From NCBI RefSeq assembly GCF_025148635.1, contig NZ_CP102269.1, forward strand, positions 3,472,001-3,536,000: DNA of 64,000 nucleotides. The letters are read 5' to 3'. Origin of the DNA: Butyricimonas virosa. GTDB taxonomy: Bacteria > Bacteroidota > Bacteroidia > Bacteroidales > Marinifilaceae. Under the pieces are notes generated by a model. It made no database searches. It was not told the DNA's origin and worked only from the letters and a program-made list of their open reading frames with translations. Each line of letters opens with the position of its first letter. Positions within the stretch are counted from its first letter, which is position 1. Positions 33,892 to 42,834 of this stretch are shown piece by piece. The position numbers and the translations under genes are program-made.

Positions 33892-34002
33892 TAGACATCA
33901 GATATTTATTGCCTATATAAATATTCTAAACCCTGACTTCCGGGGACTTGTTTGGGCGATATCCGTTTGTCGTTTTTGTTTAATCTAAGATAAGGAGAAA
34001 AT

Positions 34003-36102
34003 GTGAAGGAGAAAGATATATTAAGTTTTTCGTGTATAGAGTTGGTGAGTTTATTTGAGCGGGAGTTCCCGAGTATAGTGCAAGGTGCAAACCTTAGTAA
34101 GGATTGGAAAGAGTTTGAACAGTTTTTGAGGGGATACGTACGTCTTGCTTTAGCAAAGCATTCTACTTCTTCGTCTATAAAACGATTTTTCAGGATGTTC
34201 ATGAACGAGACCCGGTATATTCGGGATTTTTCCACGGGGGAGAAGATTCGTTATGAACCGATTAAATGGTTATGGCAAGCTTTACGGGGAGAAGGGGATG
34301 GCATACATCCGGACTTTTTGTTGGATTGGTATTATTTATTTAAGAAATACCAGACAGATGAAGTCGTTTTACCGGATCGGGTGCAATGTGATCAATGGCG
34401 AGGACGTTGGAAAACCGGGATGGATGAGGATGTCGCTCGGGAGCGTAGGGAAAACCGGGAGAGAATATGTGGTTTGTTAATCGGGAAAATAGAGAAGAGG
34501 GATAAGTTGAATACCCGTTATCGTTTTGAAGAGGGGATGAGCATGGAGAGAAAACGGGAGTTGGTGGGTGAATGGTGGGGAGATTATAAGTTTCATCTGG
34601 CTTTAGCTGTTCGTGATCCGGATGAGCTGAACTTGTTCATGGGTAATACGTTATCATTGGAATTAATGGAACTTTTACTCCGGGCGAAACAGAAAGGGAT
34701 CCCGTTTTTCGTGACACCGTATTATCTTTCCTTGTTGAGTATTCGGGTGGATGGATACGATGATTCCACGATCCGCAGTTACGTGATTTATTCTAAGGAG
34801 TTGGTGGAGAATTTCGGGCAGATTCGGGCGTGGGAGAAAGAAGATGTTGTGGAACCGGGAAAACCGAATGCTGCCGGGTGGTTGTTGCCCAATGCCACGA
34901 ATATTCATCGTCGTTATCCCGAAGTGGCCATTTTCATCCCGGATTCGATGGGACGGGCTTGTGGCGGGTTGTGTGCTTTGTGCCAGCGTATGTATGACTT
35001 TCAGAAAGGACATTTGAATTTTAACTTGGATCGACTGAAGCCGACGGACGGGTGGGAAGTCAAGATGGAACGTCTGATGATGTATTACGAGCATGATTCT
35101 CAATTACGGGATATTTTGATCACGGGAGGGGATGCTCTGATGAGTCAGAACCAGACGTTAGAGAGAATCTTGGATGCTGTTTTCCGTATGGCCGTGCGTA
35201 AGCGGGAATTGAACAAGCGGCGTGGGAAAGGGAAAAAATATGCCGAGATTCAACGGGTGAGGTTGGGATCGAGATTATTGGCTTATCTGCCGAATCGTGT
35301 AAATGACGGGTTGATCGAGGTGTTGAAAAGATTCCGGGAGAAGGCGGAGCAGGTTGGGATTCAGCAATTTTTCATACAGACTCATTTCGAGTCGCCTTTG
35401 GAGGTGACGGAAGAGGTGATTCATGCTGCCCGGTGCTTGCTGGAGGCCGGATGGATTATCACCAATCAAGCCGTGTTTACGGTGGCGGCTTCACGTCGGG
35501 GGCATACGGCGAGGTTGAGAGAGGTTTTGAATCGAATCGGTATTTTGACTTATTACACTTTTTCCGTGAAGGGATTTGAGGAGAATTATGCCTTGTTTGC
35601 CCCGAATAGTCGTTCGGTACAAGAGGTGTTGGAGGAAAAAGTGTGCGGGGATTTATCCATGGAGCTGGAAAAGGAGGTTTTGGAATTGCTCGAATACCCG
35701 GAAAGGATTCCCTCGGAATTGCTGGGCTTGTTGGATAAATATCGGCAACCGTTTTTAGCCACGGATCGAAACGTGATGAACTTACCGGGGATAGGGAAGA
35801 GCATGACGTTCCAGACGGTGGGGATGACAAAGGAGGGAAAACGTATTTTACGTTTTTCTCTGGATGCGGGACGACGACATAGTCCCCAAGTGGATCACGA
35901 GGGGAATATTTATATCGTGGAAAGCAAGTCGATTGCGGCTTATTTGCGCCAATTACAGGCGTTGGGGGAACGGGAGGAGGATTACAGTTCGTTGTGGGAT
36001 TATGCTGAAGGGCGCACGGAATCCCGCTTTGCCCTTTTTGAATATCCGGAGCCAAGAATTGAAATCACGGGGGATTTCACGAATCTGGAAATGGATTCGT
36101 GA
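34003..36102 (+). CDS. Lysine 2,3-aminomutase-like (KamA family) radical SAM protein, long form
   Basis: A 699-residue PLP/radical SAM protein. The cluster motif is ACGGLCALCQRMYDF (C320, C324, C327). ITGGDALMSQNQTLERIL follows, and the barrel has RLGSRLLAYLPNRVN and FFIQTHFESPLEV as in lysine 2,3-aminomutases. About 300 residues precede the radical SAM core and a long tail (RRHSPQVDHEGNIYIVESKS) follows, so it is much longer than classical KamA (about 420). The substrate may differ. The start is GTG 34003 with AAGGAG at 33992-33997. An ATG at 34001 would meet TGA at once. It converges on, and abuts, a DUF6266 gene. Confidence 0.82.
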   Translation: MKEKDILSFSCIELVSLFEREFPSIVQGANLSKDWKEFEQFLRGYVRLALAKHSTSSSIKRFFRMFMNETRYIRDFSTGEKIRYEPIKWLWQALRGEGDGIHPDFLLDWYYLFKKYQTDEVVLPDRVQCDQWRGRWKTGMDEDVARERRENRERICGLLIGKIEKRDKLNTRYRFEEGMSMERKRELVGEWWGDYKFHLALAVRDPDELNLFMGNTLSLELMELLLRAKQKGIPFFVTPYYLSLLSIRVDGYDDSTIRSYVIYSKELVENFGQIRAWEKEDVVEPGKPNAAGWLLPNATNIHRRYPEVAIFIPDSMGRACGGLCALCQRMYDFQKGHLNFNLDRLKPTDGWEVKMERLMMYYEHDSQLRDILITGGDALMSQNQTLERILDAVFRMAVRKRELNKRRGKGKKYAEIQRVRLGSRLLAYLPNRVNDGLIEVLKRFREKAEQVGIQQFFIQTHFESPLEVTEEVIHAARCLLEAGWIITNQAVFTVAASRRGHTARLREVLNRIGILTYYTFSVKGFEENYALFAPNSRSVQEVLEEKVCGDLSMELEKEVLELLEYPERIPSELLGLLDKYRQPFLATDRNVMNLPGIGKSMTFQTVGMTKEGKRILRFSLDAGRRHSPQVDHEGNIYIVESKSIAAYLRQLQALGEREEDYSSLWDYAEGRTESRFALFEYPEPRIEITGDFTNLEMDS

Positions 36103-36744
36103 TCAGGCTTCCCCGTTGGTTTCGAGTAACCCCAGCGTACCCGACGCGTTCTGCCCGTTCTCGCTGACAGCGAAACCGTACACGACCAGTCGGTTTACGT
36201 CCCAGTCTTCCGGTAGCGGCCATTCTTTTTCCCCGTTTGTGCCTCTGGTTCCGAGTTCCACGAGTCGGCTTTTCTTTTCTTCCCGTTCGTGAATCACACC
36301 CATCAATCGGTCTTCTTTAGCCATGGAAGGCATTAATGGTTGTTGTTGCCATTGGAACGAGACCCGTCTTTTTTCCTTGTCCACTTTCGCTTCGATGAGG
36401 GGGAGGCGCAACCCGCCACCGGAGAGCGAGAGTGTCAACAAGTCCACGGTGGGATTTTCCGTATCTTCCGCGTTCACTTTGTGAATATTGTCACGGGTGA
36501 AACAGTTGGTGCATACTTTACCGGAGGGGGAGCAGTAGCCAACGGATAGGACTTTGAGGAAACGGCGGCGCAATTTGGTAATCAGGCTTAATCTGGCACG
36601 TTGTTTTAGTTGTTCCGGGGTTTGCGCGTCCTTCACGAAGCCCGGTTTCCCTCGTGCGATTTGAGTTTTACCCACTTTGTAGGAAGTTACGTTGCCGACT
36701 GAACCGGAGATGTCTTGAAATATGGTAGGTTTAAAAATTGCCAT
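36103..36744 (-). CDS. DUF6266-like protein, paralogue 2
   Basis: A 213-residue protein with the N-terminal signature of the DUF6266 family: a FKPTIFQDISGSVGNVTSYKVG start, then GKTQIARGKPGF and TPEQLKQRARLSL. The rest is beta-rich (LLTLSLSGGGLRLPLIEA, RVSFQWQQQ, VNRLVVYGFAVSENGQNASG). It has no signal peptide or membrane segment. The related gene 36757-37398 lies 12 bases upstream, so the two form an operon and arose by duplication. Members of this family are common in Bacteroidales and have no known function. The start resembles phage or tail-associated beta proteins, but I cannot support that further. Its stop codon touches the stop of the aminomutase-like gene. Confidence 0.75.
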   Translation of the reverse strand: MAIFKPTIFQDISGSVGNVTSYKVGKTQIARGKPGFVKDAQTPEQLKQRARLSLITKLRRRFLKVLSVGYCSPSGKVCTNCFTRDNIHKVNAEDTENPTVDLLTLSLSGGGLRLPLIEAKVDKEKRRVSFQWQQQPLMPSMAKEDRLMGVIHEREEKKSRLVELGTRGTNGEKEWPLPEDWDVNRLVVYGFAVSENGQNASGTLGLLETNGEA

Positions 36745-36756
36745 GATATTCGTGTG

Positions 36757-37398
36757 TTAAGATTTAGAAATTGAGAAATACATGCACGGGGAGTAGCGTT
36801 TCCCGTCTTGGGCAGCGAAAAAGCAGTACAAATGGGCCGTTGTCCAAGCTCCTTCGGGCATGAGCACGACGGCTTTCTCGTCTGATCGGTAGTCCCCCGT
36901 GTCATCCAGCACGACGGGTTGATAGGGTTCGTTGTCAAAGATGACGGCAACGGTCAGTTGGTCGGTCGCTTGTGCGGTGACGGTTGACGTGTTATCCAGC
37001 CATTCCAGTTCCAGTTTGTCTGCATGACTGGCCGTGGCTTTCATCCCGAAAGGTAATTGCAGGCTACCGTCCGATAGGACTAACCGGGGGTAATCGATAT
37101 AGTCGTTGGGGCCGAACATATTCATGTTCGCGTGGAGGAACCAGTGGTAGCCGGAACGTCGTTCCTCTTCCCGGGCCGCTAGCGCGTACACTTTTTCCAG
37201 CAGGCTTCCCCGTGTGGCACGGTACATGGTCTGGGCTCCGGGGAGTTTTGAACGTTGTGCCGTTTGGCCTTCCGAACGCGGGTTACTGATCGTGTCCGCC
37301 AGTTTCCGGGCATACGTTTTGTTGCCTACCGTGTAAGTCACGTATCCCCCGATTTTACCGGAGGCTCCTTGTAATACTGAATCGTTTAATGTTGCCAT
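36757..37398 (-). CDS. DUF6266-like protein, paralogue 1
   Basis: A 213-residue protein, equal in length to its neighbour and sharing its layout. The start is LNDSVLQGASGKIGGYVTYTVGNKTYARK, then a short helical segment with QTAQRSKLPGAQ and LLEKVYALAAREEERR, then beta-rich domains with DSLQ-like LVLSDGSLQLPFG and LELEWLDNTST. Cytoplasmic by sequence. A full promoter (37485-37516) and an RNA hairpin (37449-37466) precede it. Function unknown; weak similarity to the neighbour beyond the first 60 residues suggests old divergence. Confidence 0.75.
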   Translation of the reverse strand: MATLNDSVLQGASGKIGGYVTYTVGNKTYARKLADTISNPRSEGQTAQRSKLPGAQTMYRATRGSLLEKVYALAAREEERRSGYHWFLHANMNMFGPNDYIDYPRLVLSDGSLQLPFGMKATASHADKLELEWLDNTSTVTAQATDQLTVAVIFDNEPYQPVVLDDTGDYRSDEKAVVLMPEGAWTTAHLYCFFAAQDGKRYSPCMYFSISKS

Positions 37399-37448
37399 GT
37401 ATTTTCTGATTTTGTTGACCTTTTGGTCGTGTTTATGAGTCAGTCTCC

Positions 37449-37466
37449 TATTTTAAGACTAAAATA
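37449..37466 (-). promoter_or_regulatory. Leader hairpin of the DUF6266 operon
   Basis: TATTTTA (37449-37455) and TAAAATA (37460-37466) form a perfect 7-base stem with a 4-base loop. They are enclosed by CTCCTAT (37445-37451) and ATAGGAG (37474-37480), which can pair alternatively. It lies in the predicted 80-base leader. Confidence 0.4.
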
Positions 37467-37484
37467 ATGCTATATAGGAGTTTT

Positions 37485-37516
37485 CAAATGTAGATAGATT
37501 ACTTTAAAAAAACAAA
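37485..37516 (-). promoter_or_regulatory. Consensus promoter of the DUF6266 operon
   Basis: On the minus strand TTTG (37516-37513), 20 bases, then TACATTTG (37492-37485) is a full Bacteroidetes -33/-7 match. The start point is expected near 37478. Confidence 0.75.
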
Positions 37517-37678
37517 TTAATTGCAATATTTAGTTTTAATTGTAGGAGGGGGATAGGGCAGGAATGGGAGCGGAATGGGAGCGGCTCGCTATTTGATAAG
37601 AATATGTTAGTGATAATATCACATTTTGTGACATTAATTTAAATTTATGTGTTTGAGAGCCTGGGATGAAATTTTATA

Positions 37679-38362
37679 CTACAAGCCGTTCACGAGTTTA
37701 TAACCTCGAGCAAATTCGTTTTGGATGGCGATACTTTTATCCGCTTTCAGTTTTTTATTTAGCAGGCAGACGTATCTGGTGAGGGCTTTTTCCTTGTCCG
37801 TGGTATAGACGCCCCAGAGCGTCTCGCACATTTCCACGGTGGGAATCACCTCGTTGATTCGCAGGCAGAATAGCCATAGGATGTTCGATTCCATGCCTTT
37901 CAACTCTTCTCGCTTGCCGGAGATGGTGAGTAACCGGTTGTTTTTATTGAACGTGGTATCGGGGGAGATGCGGAAAAGTCCTTGTTCTTTTTCCGTGTTC
38001 AAGCGTTTGGTTCTGGCGATAGCCTTGTCCAAGCGAGCTTTCACGTCGTCCACGCTACAACCTTTCACGAGATAATCGTCGGCACCCTCGTACAAGGCGT
38101 GGTTGTGGTTGACAGAACTGAGAATCACGATAGGGACCTGATCCCCTTTTTCCCGTACAAGGCGAATCAGTTCGTGGCCGTCCTTTCCCGGCAGATCCAT
38201 GTCAAGCAACAGGAGATCCCAGGTGCCTGTTTCGTATAGTTGCCATGCCTTGTTTCCCTCTTTGGCAAGGGTTACCGTGTACCCGGCTTCTTCCAAAATT
38301 TCCGTGTATATCATCGCGGCCGTGGTATTGTCCTCGGCATAGAGTATATTTATTTTTTCTTC
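37679..38362 (-). CDS. OmpR/PhoB-family response regulator
   Basis: A 227-residue regulator from the ATG at 38362. The receiver domain (residues 1-115) has the acidic pair in ILYAEDNTTAA, the phospho-acceptor Asp in LLLLDMDLPGKDG, Ser in VILSSVNHN and Lys in YLVKGCS. A winged-helix output domain (about 130-227) ends with ARGYKLVNGL. The frame is open to 38392, but the inner ATG gives the natural receiver start and overlaps the kinase gene by 13 bases. It presumably controls the divergent exporter operon. Candidate direct-repeat sites lie at 39639-39701. Confidence 0.87.
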   Translation of the reverse strand, partial: EEKINILYAEDNTTAAMIYTEILEEAGYTVTLAKEGNKAWQLYETGTWDLLLLDMDLPGKDGHELIRLVREKGDQVPIVILSSVNHNHALYEGADDYLVKGCSVDDVKARLDKAIARTKRLNTEKEQGLFRISPDTTFNKNNRLLTISGKREELKGMESNILWLFCLRINEVIPTVEMCETLWGVYTTDKEKALTRYVCLLNKKLKADKSIAIQNEFARGYKLVNGL

Positions 38363-39552
38363 CATTTGCGTAAGTATATCGTGAATGTACATCCTTTTCC
38401 CGGCAGGCTGTCCACCGTGATTTTCCCCTTGTGGGCTTTGATAACGTTGTAGACATAGTTAAGGCCTAGTCCGTATCCTTTTTTGCTGGTAGAGTCTTTG
38501 TTTGCCTGATAGTATTTATTGAAAATATATTTTTGTTGTTTTTTGGGAATACCGGGACCATTGTCCCTTATTTCTATAACGAAGGTTCCTCTTTTTTGAT
38601 AACAGATGACGGTGATCTGTGGCGTATCTCCGCTGTATTTCACGGCATTATCCAAAAGATTTTGAAGGGCTCCGAGCAGGTAGAAATGCGACGCGTAAAT
38701 AATTTCGGATTCAACAAGGTAACGCAGGTTTAGCTGGATGTTTTTTTGTCCGTGGTTGGCGAGGTGTTGCTTTTCGAATAACGAGAGAAGTTCGTTTTTC
38801 AGGTTAAATTCGTCCCGGTTGATGTTCAAGTGGGCCAACCCGCTTAATGTTTTAAGTAATTGCTGGGAACTGGTTTTCAATCGGCTGGCTTCTTCTTGGA
38901 TAAGCCGGATTTTCGCTCGTCCTTTTTAGTCATCCTCGGGGATGGATTTCTTTTCTACAAGTTCAGATAAGGTTACGATACTTGCGAGAGGGGTCTTCCA
39001 ATCATGCACGACTTGTTTGATCATTTCTTCCTGGAGGCGGGATAGATGTTGTTGGGCGTGGGACAGGTATTGTAAGCCTAGAACGAGTAGTAGGGTTAGG
39101 GCGACAATGGTGAGGATGTCCTGCCATGATCTCTCTAAAAAGAAGGATATCGGGAAGTTGTAATAAATAGCCAAGGATTCGTGGGAAGGATTATTTTTCG
39201 GGTAGATTTTTCCCCGTGTTATGTCGGACGTGCGTGTTTTGTAGTTTTGGAACTTGACGATTGCTTGATGCGTGCTGTCTAACCGTGCGATGGTGAAATG
39301 AACGGCATCGGGAGTTTTGGAGCGTAACGCGCTGTCCAGTGACGAGAGGAGATGTGTTTGTTCTTGGACAGAGTCTGTTTGCAGGATTTCCACGTACGGG
39401 GGAATAATGGATTCTATTATAGAATCCATGTGTATCTGCCAACGTGTTTTGACGGTTTCGTATAATTTAATGCCGGAGAATAATTGGTTGATCCACAATA
39501 AAATGAATATCGTGAACGTAATGTAGCCTATTATTCTTAAATCGTGTTTCAT
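38350..39552 (-). pseudogene. Sensor histidine kinase interrupted by an in-frame stop codon
   Basis: Reading through one TAA at 38926-38928 gives a 400-residue kinase with no frame change. The first part (208 codons) has a transmembrane helix near the start (IIGYITFTIFILLWINQL), a periplasmic sensor of about 130 residues, a second helix (ILTIVALTLLLVLGLQYL) and the H box QVVHDWKTPLASIVTL. After the stop come LIQEEASRLKTSS, the N box LLDNAVKYSG, RDNGPGIPKKQQKYIF and YGLGLNYV. The stop falls inside the dimerisation/phosphotransfer helical pair. Codons on both sides fit the family, so a point mutation is the simplest reading. Readthrough, assembly error or a functional split are alternatives. 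Confidence 0.8.
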
Positions 39553-39638
39553 TCACTTTCCTTTTACCATTTCAACATGCACGTTTGTTGAATGGTTGCC
39601 GCCATATGGACGAGACGAAATTACGTATTTAGAATTGA

Positions 39639-39701
39639 TTTTACAAGGAGTTGTATCCGGGCGATGTGCAGGATGTGAAATTTTACAATAGTTTTACAAT
39701 A
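39639..39701. promoter_or_regulatory. Candidate response-regulator binding repeats
   Basis: TTTTACAATA occurs at 39681-39690 and again at 39692-39701, an 11-base period typical of OmpR-family dimers on one DNA face. A third TTTTACAA lies at 39639-39646. They sit between the divergent two-component and exporter genes, upstream of the -7 element at 39733. Confidence 0.5.
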
Positions 39702-39732
39702 ATTCGGGGAGGTTTCTTAGGTTGGAGTTTGT

Positions 39733-39740
39733 TATGTTTG
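39733..39740 (+). promoter_or_regulatory. -7 element of the exporter operon
   Basis: TATGTTTG matches TAnnTTTG, 42 bases before the ATPase start. No good -33 element is seen at the right distance, consistent with an activator-dependent promoter using the repeats at 39681-39701. Confidence 0.5.
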
Positions 39741-39782
39741 TGATGGTAAAATAAATCATGAATCAACTAATACTTAAATCGT

Positions 39783-40448
39783 ATGATAACTTTAGAGAAT
39801 ATTAATAAAACGTTTTACACGAGCGAGGTGGAGACACGGGCATTGGAAGATATTAACCTGACGGTGGAGAAAGGTGAGTTTGTGGCTATCATGGGACCTT
39901 CGGGGTGTGGAAAGAGTACGATGTTGAATATTATGGGATTGTTGGATAAGCCGACGAGTGGTTGGGTGATTATTGATGATGTCAGGGCGGATTCTTTGTA
40001 TGATAGGGATATGGCGAGGATTCGTAACCAGAAGCTGGGGTTTATTTTCCAAAGTTTTCATTTAATCCCGTCGTTGAACGTGTTGGATAACGTGTTGCTG
40101 CCGATGTTGTATCGCCGGGGAAGTTCTGCATCGGCCAATAGGAAAAGGGCGCTGGAGTTAATTGAAAAGGTGGGGCTGACACATCGGTTGAAACATTTCC
40201 CCTCGCAGTTGTCCGGGGGACAGTGCCAGCGGGTGGCGATAGCGAGAGCGTTGATCGGGCAGCCAAAAGTGATTCTGGCGGACGAGCCGACGGGGAATTT
40301 GGATAGTAAGATGGGAGCGGAGATCATGGATTTACTCGTGCAACTGAACCGGGAGGGAACGACGATCGTGATGGTGACGCATGATGAGAGATTGGCAGAG
40401 GAAACCGGGCGGATTATTCGTTTGTTTGACGGAAAATTAGTGTTATGA
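39783..40448 (+). CDS. ABC transporter ATPase, MacB/LolD type
   Basis: A 221-residue ATPase with Walker A GPSGCGKSTMLNIMG, Q-loop FIFQSFHLIPSLNVLDN, signature LSGGQCQRVAIARAL, Walker B VILADEPTGNLD and the H-loop MVTHDE. This is the MacB/LolD/FtsE class, which works mechanically with FtsX-like permeases rather than moving substrate through the membrane. It is the only ATPase of the operon and overlaps the first of six permease genes by 4 bases. Confidence 0.92.
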   Translation: MITLENINKTFYTSEVETRALEDINLTVEKGEFVAIMGPSGCGKSTMLNIMGLLDKPTSGWVIIDDVRADSLYDRDMARIRNQKLGFIFQSFHLIPSLNVLDNVLLPMLYRRGSSASANRKRALELIEKVGLTHRLKHFPSQLSGGQCQRVAIARALIGQPKVILADEPTGNLDSKMGAEIMDLLVQLNREGTTIVMVTHDERLAEETGRIIRLFDGKLVL

Positions 40449-41668
40449 ACCGGTGGAAAAATTATATTATCCCGGCGTTCTACCATATCCGGCACAACTT
40501 ATCGTTCGCAATTTTTTACGTGTTGGGTACGGCGTTGGCGTTCGTGTTTATTGCGATCGTGCTGCAACTCGTTTATTCTGTTGTTGGTAATGAGCCGCCG
40601 ATGGAGAATGCGGACCGGATTGTTCAAATTGGAAGTTCTCGGGATATACGAGGTAAGACCGTGTATGTTTCTGCCGAAGAAATCGAAAGTTTAATGAATG
40701 GAATTTCGGGATATGAATTGTATGCTGTCAGTCACTCGGAGTTTGTGGATGTTTTTGGGGAGCATACGTTTGTTTCTATTCCTGTGAATTACGTGAATGC
40801 TGATTATTGGAATGTTTTCCAGTTTGAATTTTTGGAAGGACGTGCGTTTTCACGAGAAGAATTTGAGTATAAGCAGGCCGTTGCCGTGGTAAGCAAAAGT
40901 ATTGCGGATATATTGTTCAAGGGGGAGAGTGCTGTGGGGAAAAGAATCGAGTGCCAGAAAGTTGTTTACACGATTACAGGGGTGGTGAGGGATGTTTCTG
41001 TTTTTACGACAGGTATATACGAAAAAATTTGGTTTTCGAATAAATATAATTCTTTTACACCCAGCGGGGATCATGATTATGATGTTTGTGTTTTGTTTCC
41101 ACAGCATGTTTCCGTTATGACGGCTAAACAAGGAATTGCACGTGTGCTAGAGGATTATTATTCACGTCGGGGAAGAAAGGTTGAAGTTACCGCGGAAAAA
41201 GTATACACGGTAAAAGAAAATTTGGTGAATGATATCGGTATTCAATTACTGTTTTACGGGGTACCCGCTGTACTTTTGATTTTATTGATTATTCCGGCGA
41301 TTAATATTGTGACGTTGAACGTGGCGAATTCTGTTAAACAATCCGAGGAAATGGTGATCAGGAGAGCCATTGGGGCTTCACGTTTGGAACTTTTCTTACA
41401 GATTATAATAGAGAATCTGATTCTTGTGGTTATCGGAGTGTTTTTGGGATTGTTGTTATTTTTCCCGATGGTGCGTATGATCGAGGAGGTTTGTATTAAT
41501 GGAGTATTGGAGGGGACAGATGCTTTAATTACACGCATTAATTATATGGTTATATTGGGCGGAATTTTACCTATGATGTTTGTGTTTACTTTATTGACAG
41601 GTGGGTATTCTGCGTACTTGGCGGTAAAGAAAAATATGGCGGTAGTTTTGAAAGGAGGTGATAGATGA
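40445..41668 (+). CDS. MacB/FtsX-type permease 1a
   Basis: A 407-residue permease. It has an N-terminal transmembrane helix (AIFYVLGTALAFVFIAIVLQL), a large periplasmic MacB-PCD-like domain (about residues 50-270, ADRIVQIGSS through FEFLEGRAFSREEF) and three C-terminal helices of the FtsX domain. The linker MVIRRAIGASRLELFLQII is the cytoplasmic coupling region, and the tail is VVLKGGDR. The last codons encode AAAGGAGGT (41651-41659), a Shine-Dalgarno-like sequence just before the overlapping start of the partner. It belongs to the 'a' type, recurring at 42835 and 45236. Confidence 0.85.
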   Translation: MNRWKNYIIPAFYHIRHNLSFAIFYVLGTALAFVFIAIVLQLVYSVVGNEPPMENADRIVQIGSSRDIRGKTVYVSAEEIESLMNGISGYELYAVSHSEFVDVFGEHTFVSIPVNYVNADYWNVFQFEFLEGRAFSREEFEYKQAVAVVSKSIADILFKGESAVGKRIECQKVVYTITGVVRDVSVFTTGIYEKIWFSNKYNSFTPSGDHDYDVCVLFPQHVSVMTAKQGIARVLEDYYSRRGRKVEVTAEKVYTVKENLVNDIGIQLLFYGVPAVLLILLIIPAINIVTLNVANSVKQSEEMVIRRAIGASRLELFLQIIIENLILVVIGVFLGLLLFFPMVRMIEEVCINGVLEGTDALITRINYMVILGGILPMMFVFTLLTGGYSAYLAVKKNMAVVLKGGDR

Positions 41669-42822
41669 TCAGGCATGTATTTAAAATAGTCAGGAATTCC
41701 TGGAAGATCTTTTGCGGGATTTTCATCGAGCAAGCGGTCGTTTTTGTCGTGTTGATGTTGGTGGTCGTTTCTGTTTTTGGAATTTTATACAAGATATATT
41801 CACCGGGATTATTGAATACGGATAACTCGGTTTGTTTCGGGTATATGCTTTCGGAAATAAACGATAATACGGGGGAGGTCGATAAACGTGTTGATATTTT
41901 GATAGATAATTTGAAGAAGTTGGATTGTGTGGTCGGGATTACGCAGAGTATGGCGATGATTCCATATATGAGAACTAATGCTTGGTATGATAGCGTGCGT
42001 ATTGATGGAAAGATATATCGTGTGAATTATAAAGGAGCTGAAGAGGAGGCTTACAAGGTGTTTTGTCCGGACGTTGTGGAGGGGAAATGGCTCACGGATG
42101 ACAGGTTGGAGGATGGTTCATTTGCCTGTGTGGTCACGAAACAATTAGTTGATGAATTGCAGTGGTCACAAGCTATTGGACATAAGTTTTTTATGGGTAG
42201 AAATGACCTTACTGTAGTTGGTGTGATTTCAGGGATAAAGCATCAGGTTCTTTTGGCTTCAGAGCCGACTGTTATTATGCCATGTAATGCTATGGGATAT
42301 AACAATATGTTCCGGGAACTTTGTGCACGTGTATATCCGGGTAGAGAGAAAGAGTTTATCATGGCTTATTATAAAGAATTTCAACGGTTGATACCTGTTC
42401 AAGAAGCTCAACCTTTTGCGATGGATATGAAATTTGCTAAAGGAGCTTCATATAATACAGCGCTTGTATATATCATGTTGCAAGCCGTTCCCACGATATT
42501 CCTGTTCGTTTTTGCGTTTATTGGTACGTTTGGCTTGTTTATGCAGAATTCGGAAAGGCGGGCACGTGAATATGCTTTGAGGTTGGCCTTGGGAGCGACT
42601 CCCCGCAGGTTACTCGAGTTCGTGATGCTGGAGAGTGTTGTCGTTACTTTACTGGCTTGTTTGCCCGGGGTGCTCTTGTCTGTGTTTATTTATGAGTATA
42701 CTTTACCGGAATGGATAGGGGTGTGTGTAACGATTCTTGTTATGGTTGTGTTTTCGATGTTGAGTACTTGGTATCCGGCTTACCGGGTGACGAAGGTAAA
42801 CCCGGCGGTGACTTTGAAGTAA
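41665..42822 (+). CDS. MacB/FtsX-type permease 1b
   Basis: A 385-residue partner permease of the 'b' type. The N-terminal helix is FIEQAVVFVVLMLVVVSVFGIL, followed by the conserved SPGLLNTDNSVCFGYML, a periplasmic domain with WLTDDRLEDGSFACVVTKQL, and the C-terminal FtsX helices with ALRLALGATPRRLLEFVMLE and YPAYRVTKVNPAVTLK. It overlaps its partner by 4 bases. The two probably form one heterodimeric transmembrane unit with two copies of the shared ATPase. Confidence 0.85.
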   Translation: MIRHVFKIVRNSWKIFCGIFIEQAVVFVVLMLVVVSVFGILYKIYSPGLLNTDNSVCFGYMLSEINDNTGEVDKRVDILIDNLKKLDCVVGITQSMAMIPYMRTNAWYDSVRIDGKIYRVNYKGAEEEAYKVFCPDVVEGKWLTDDRLEDGSFACVVTKQLVDELQWSQAIGHKFFMGRNDLTVVGVISGIKHQVLLASEPTVIMPCNAMGYNNMFRELCARVYPGREKEFIMAYYKEFQRLIPVQEAQPFAMDMKFAKGASYNTALVYIMLQAVPTIFLFVFAFIGTFGLFMQNSERRAREYALRLALGATPRRLLEFVMLESVVVTLLACLPGVLLSVFIYEYTLPEWIGVCVTILVMVVFSMLSTWYPAYRVTKVNPAVTLK

Positions 42823-42834
42823 AAGGAGAAGTGT

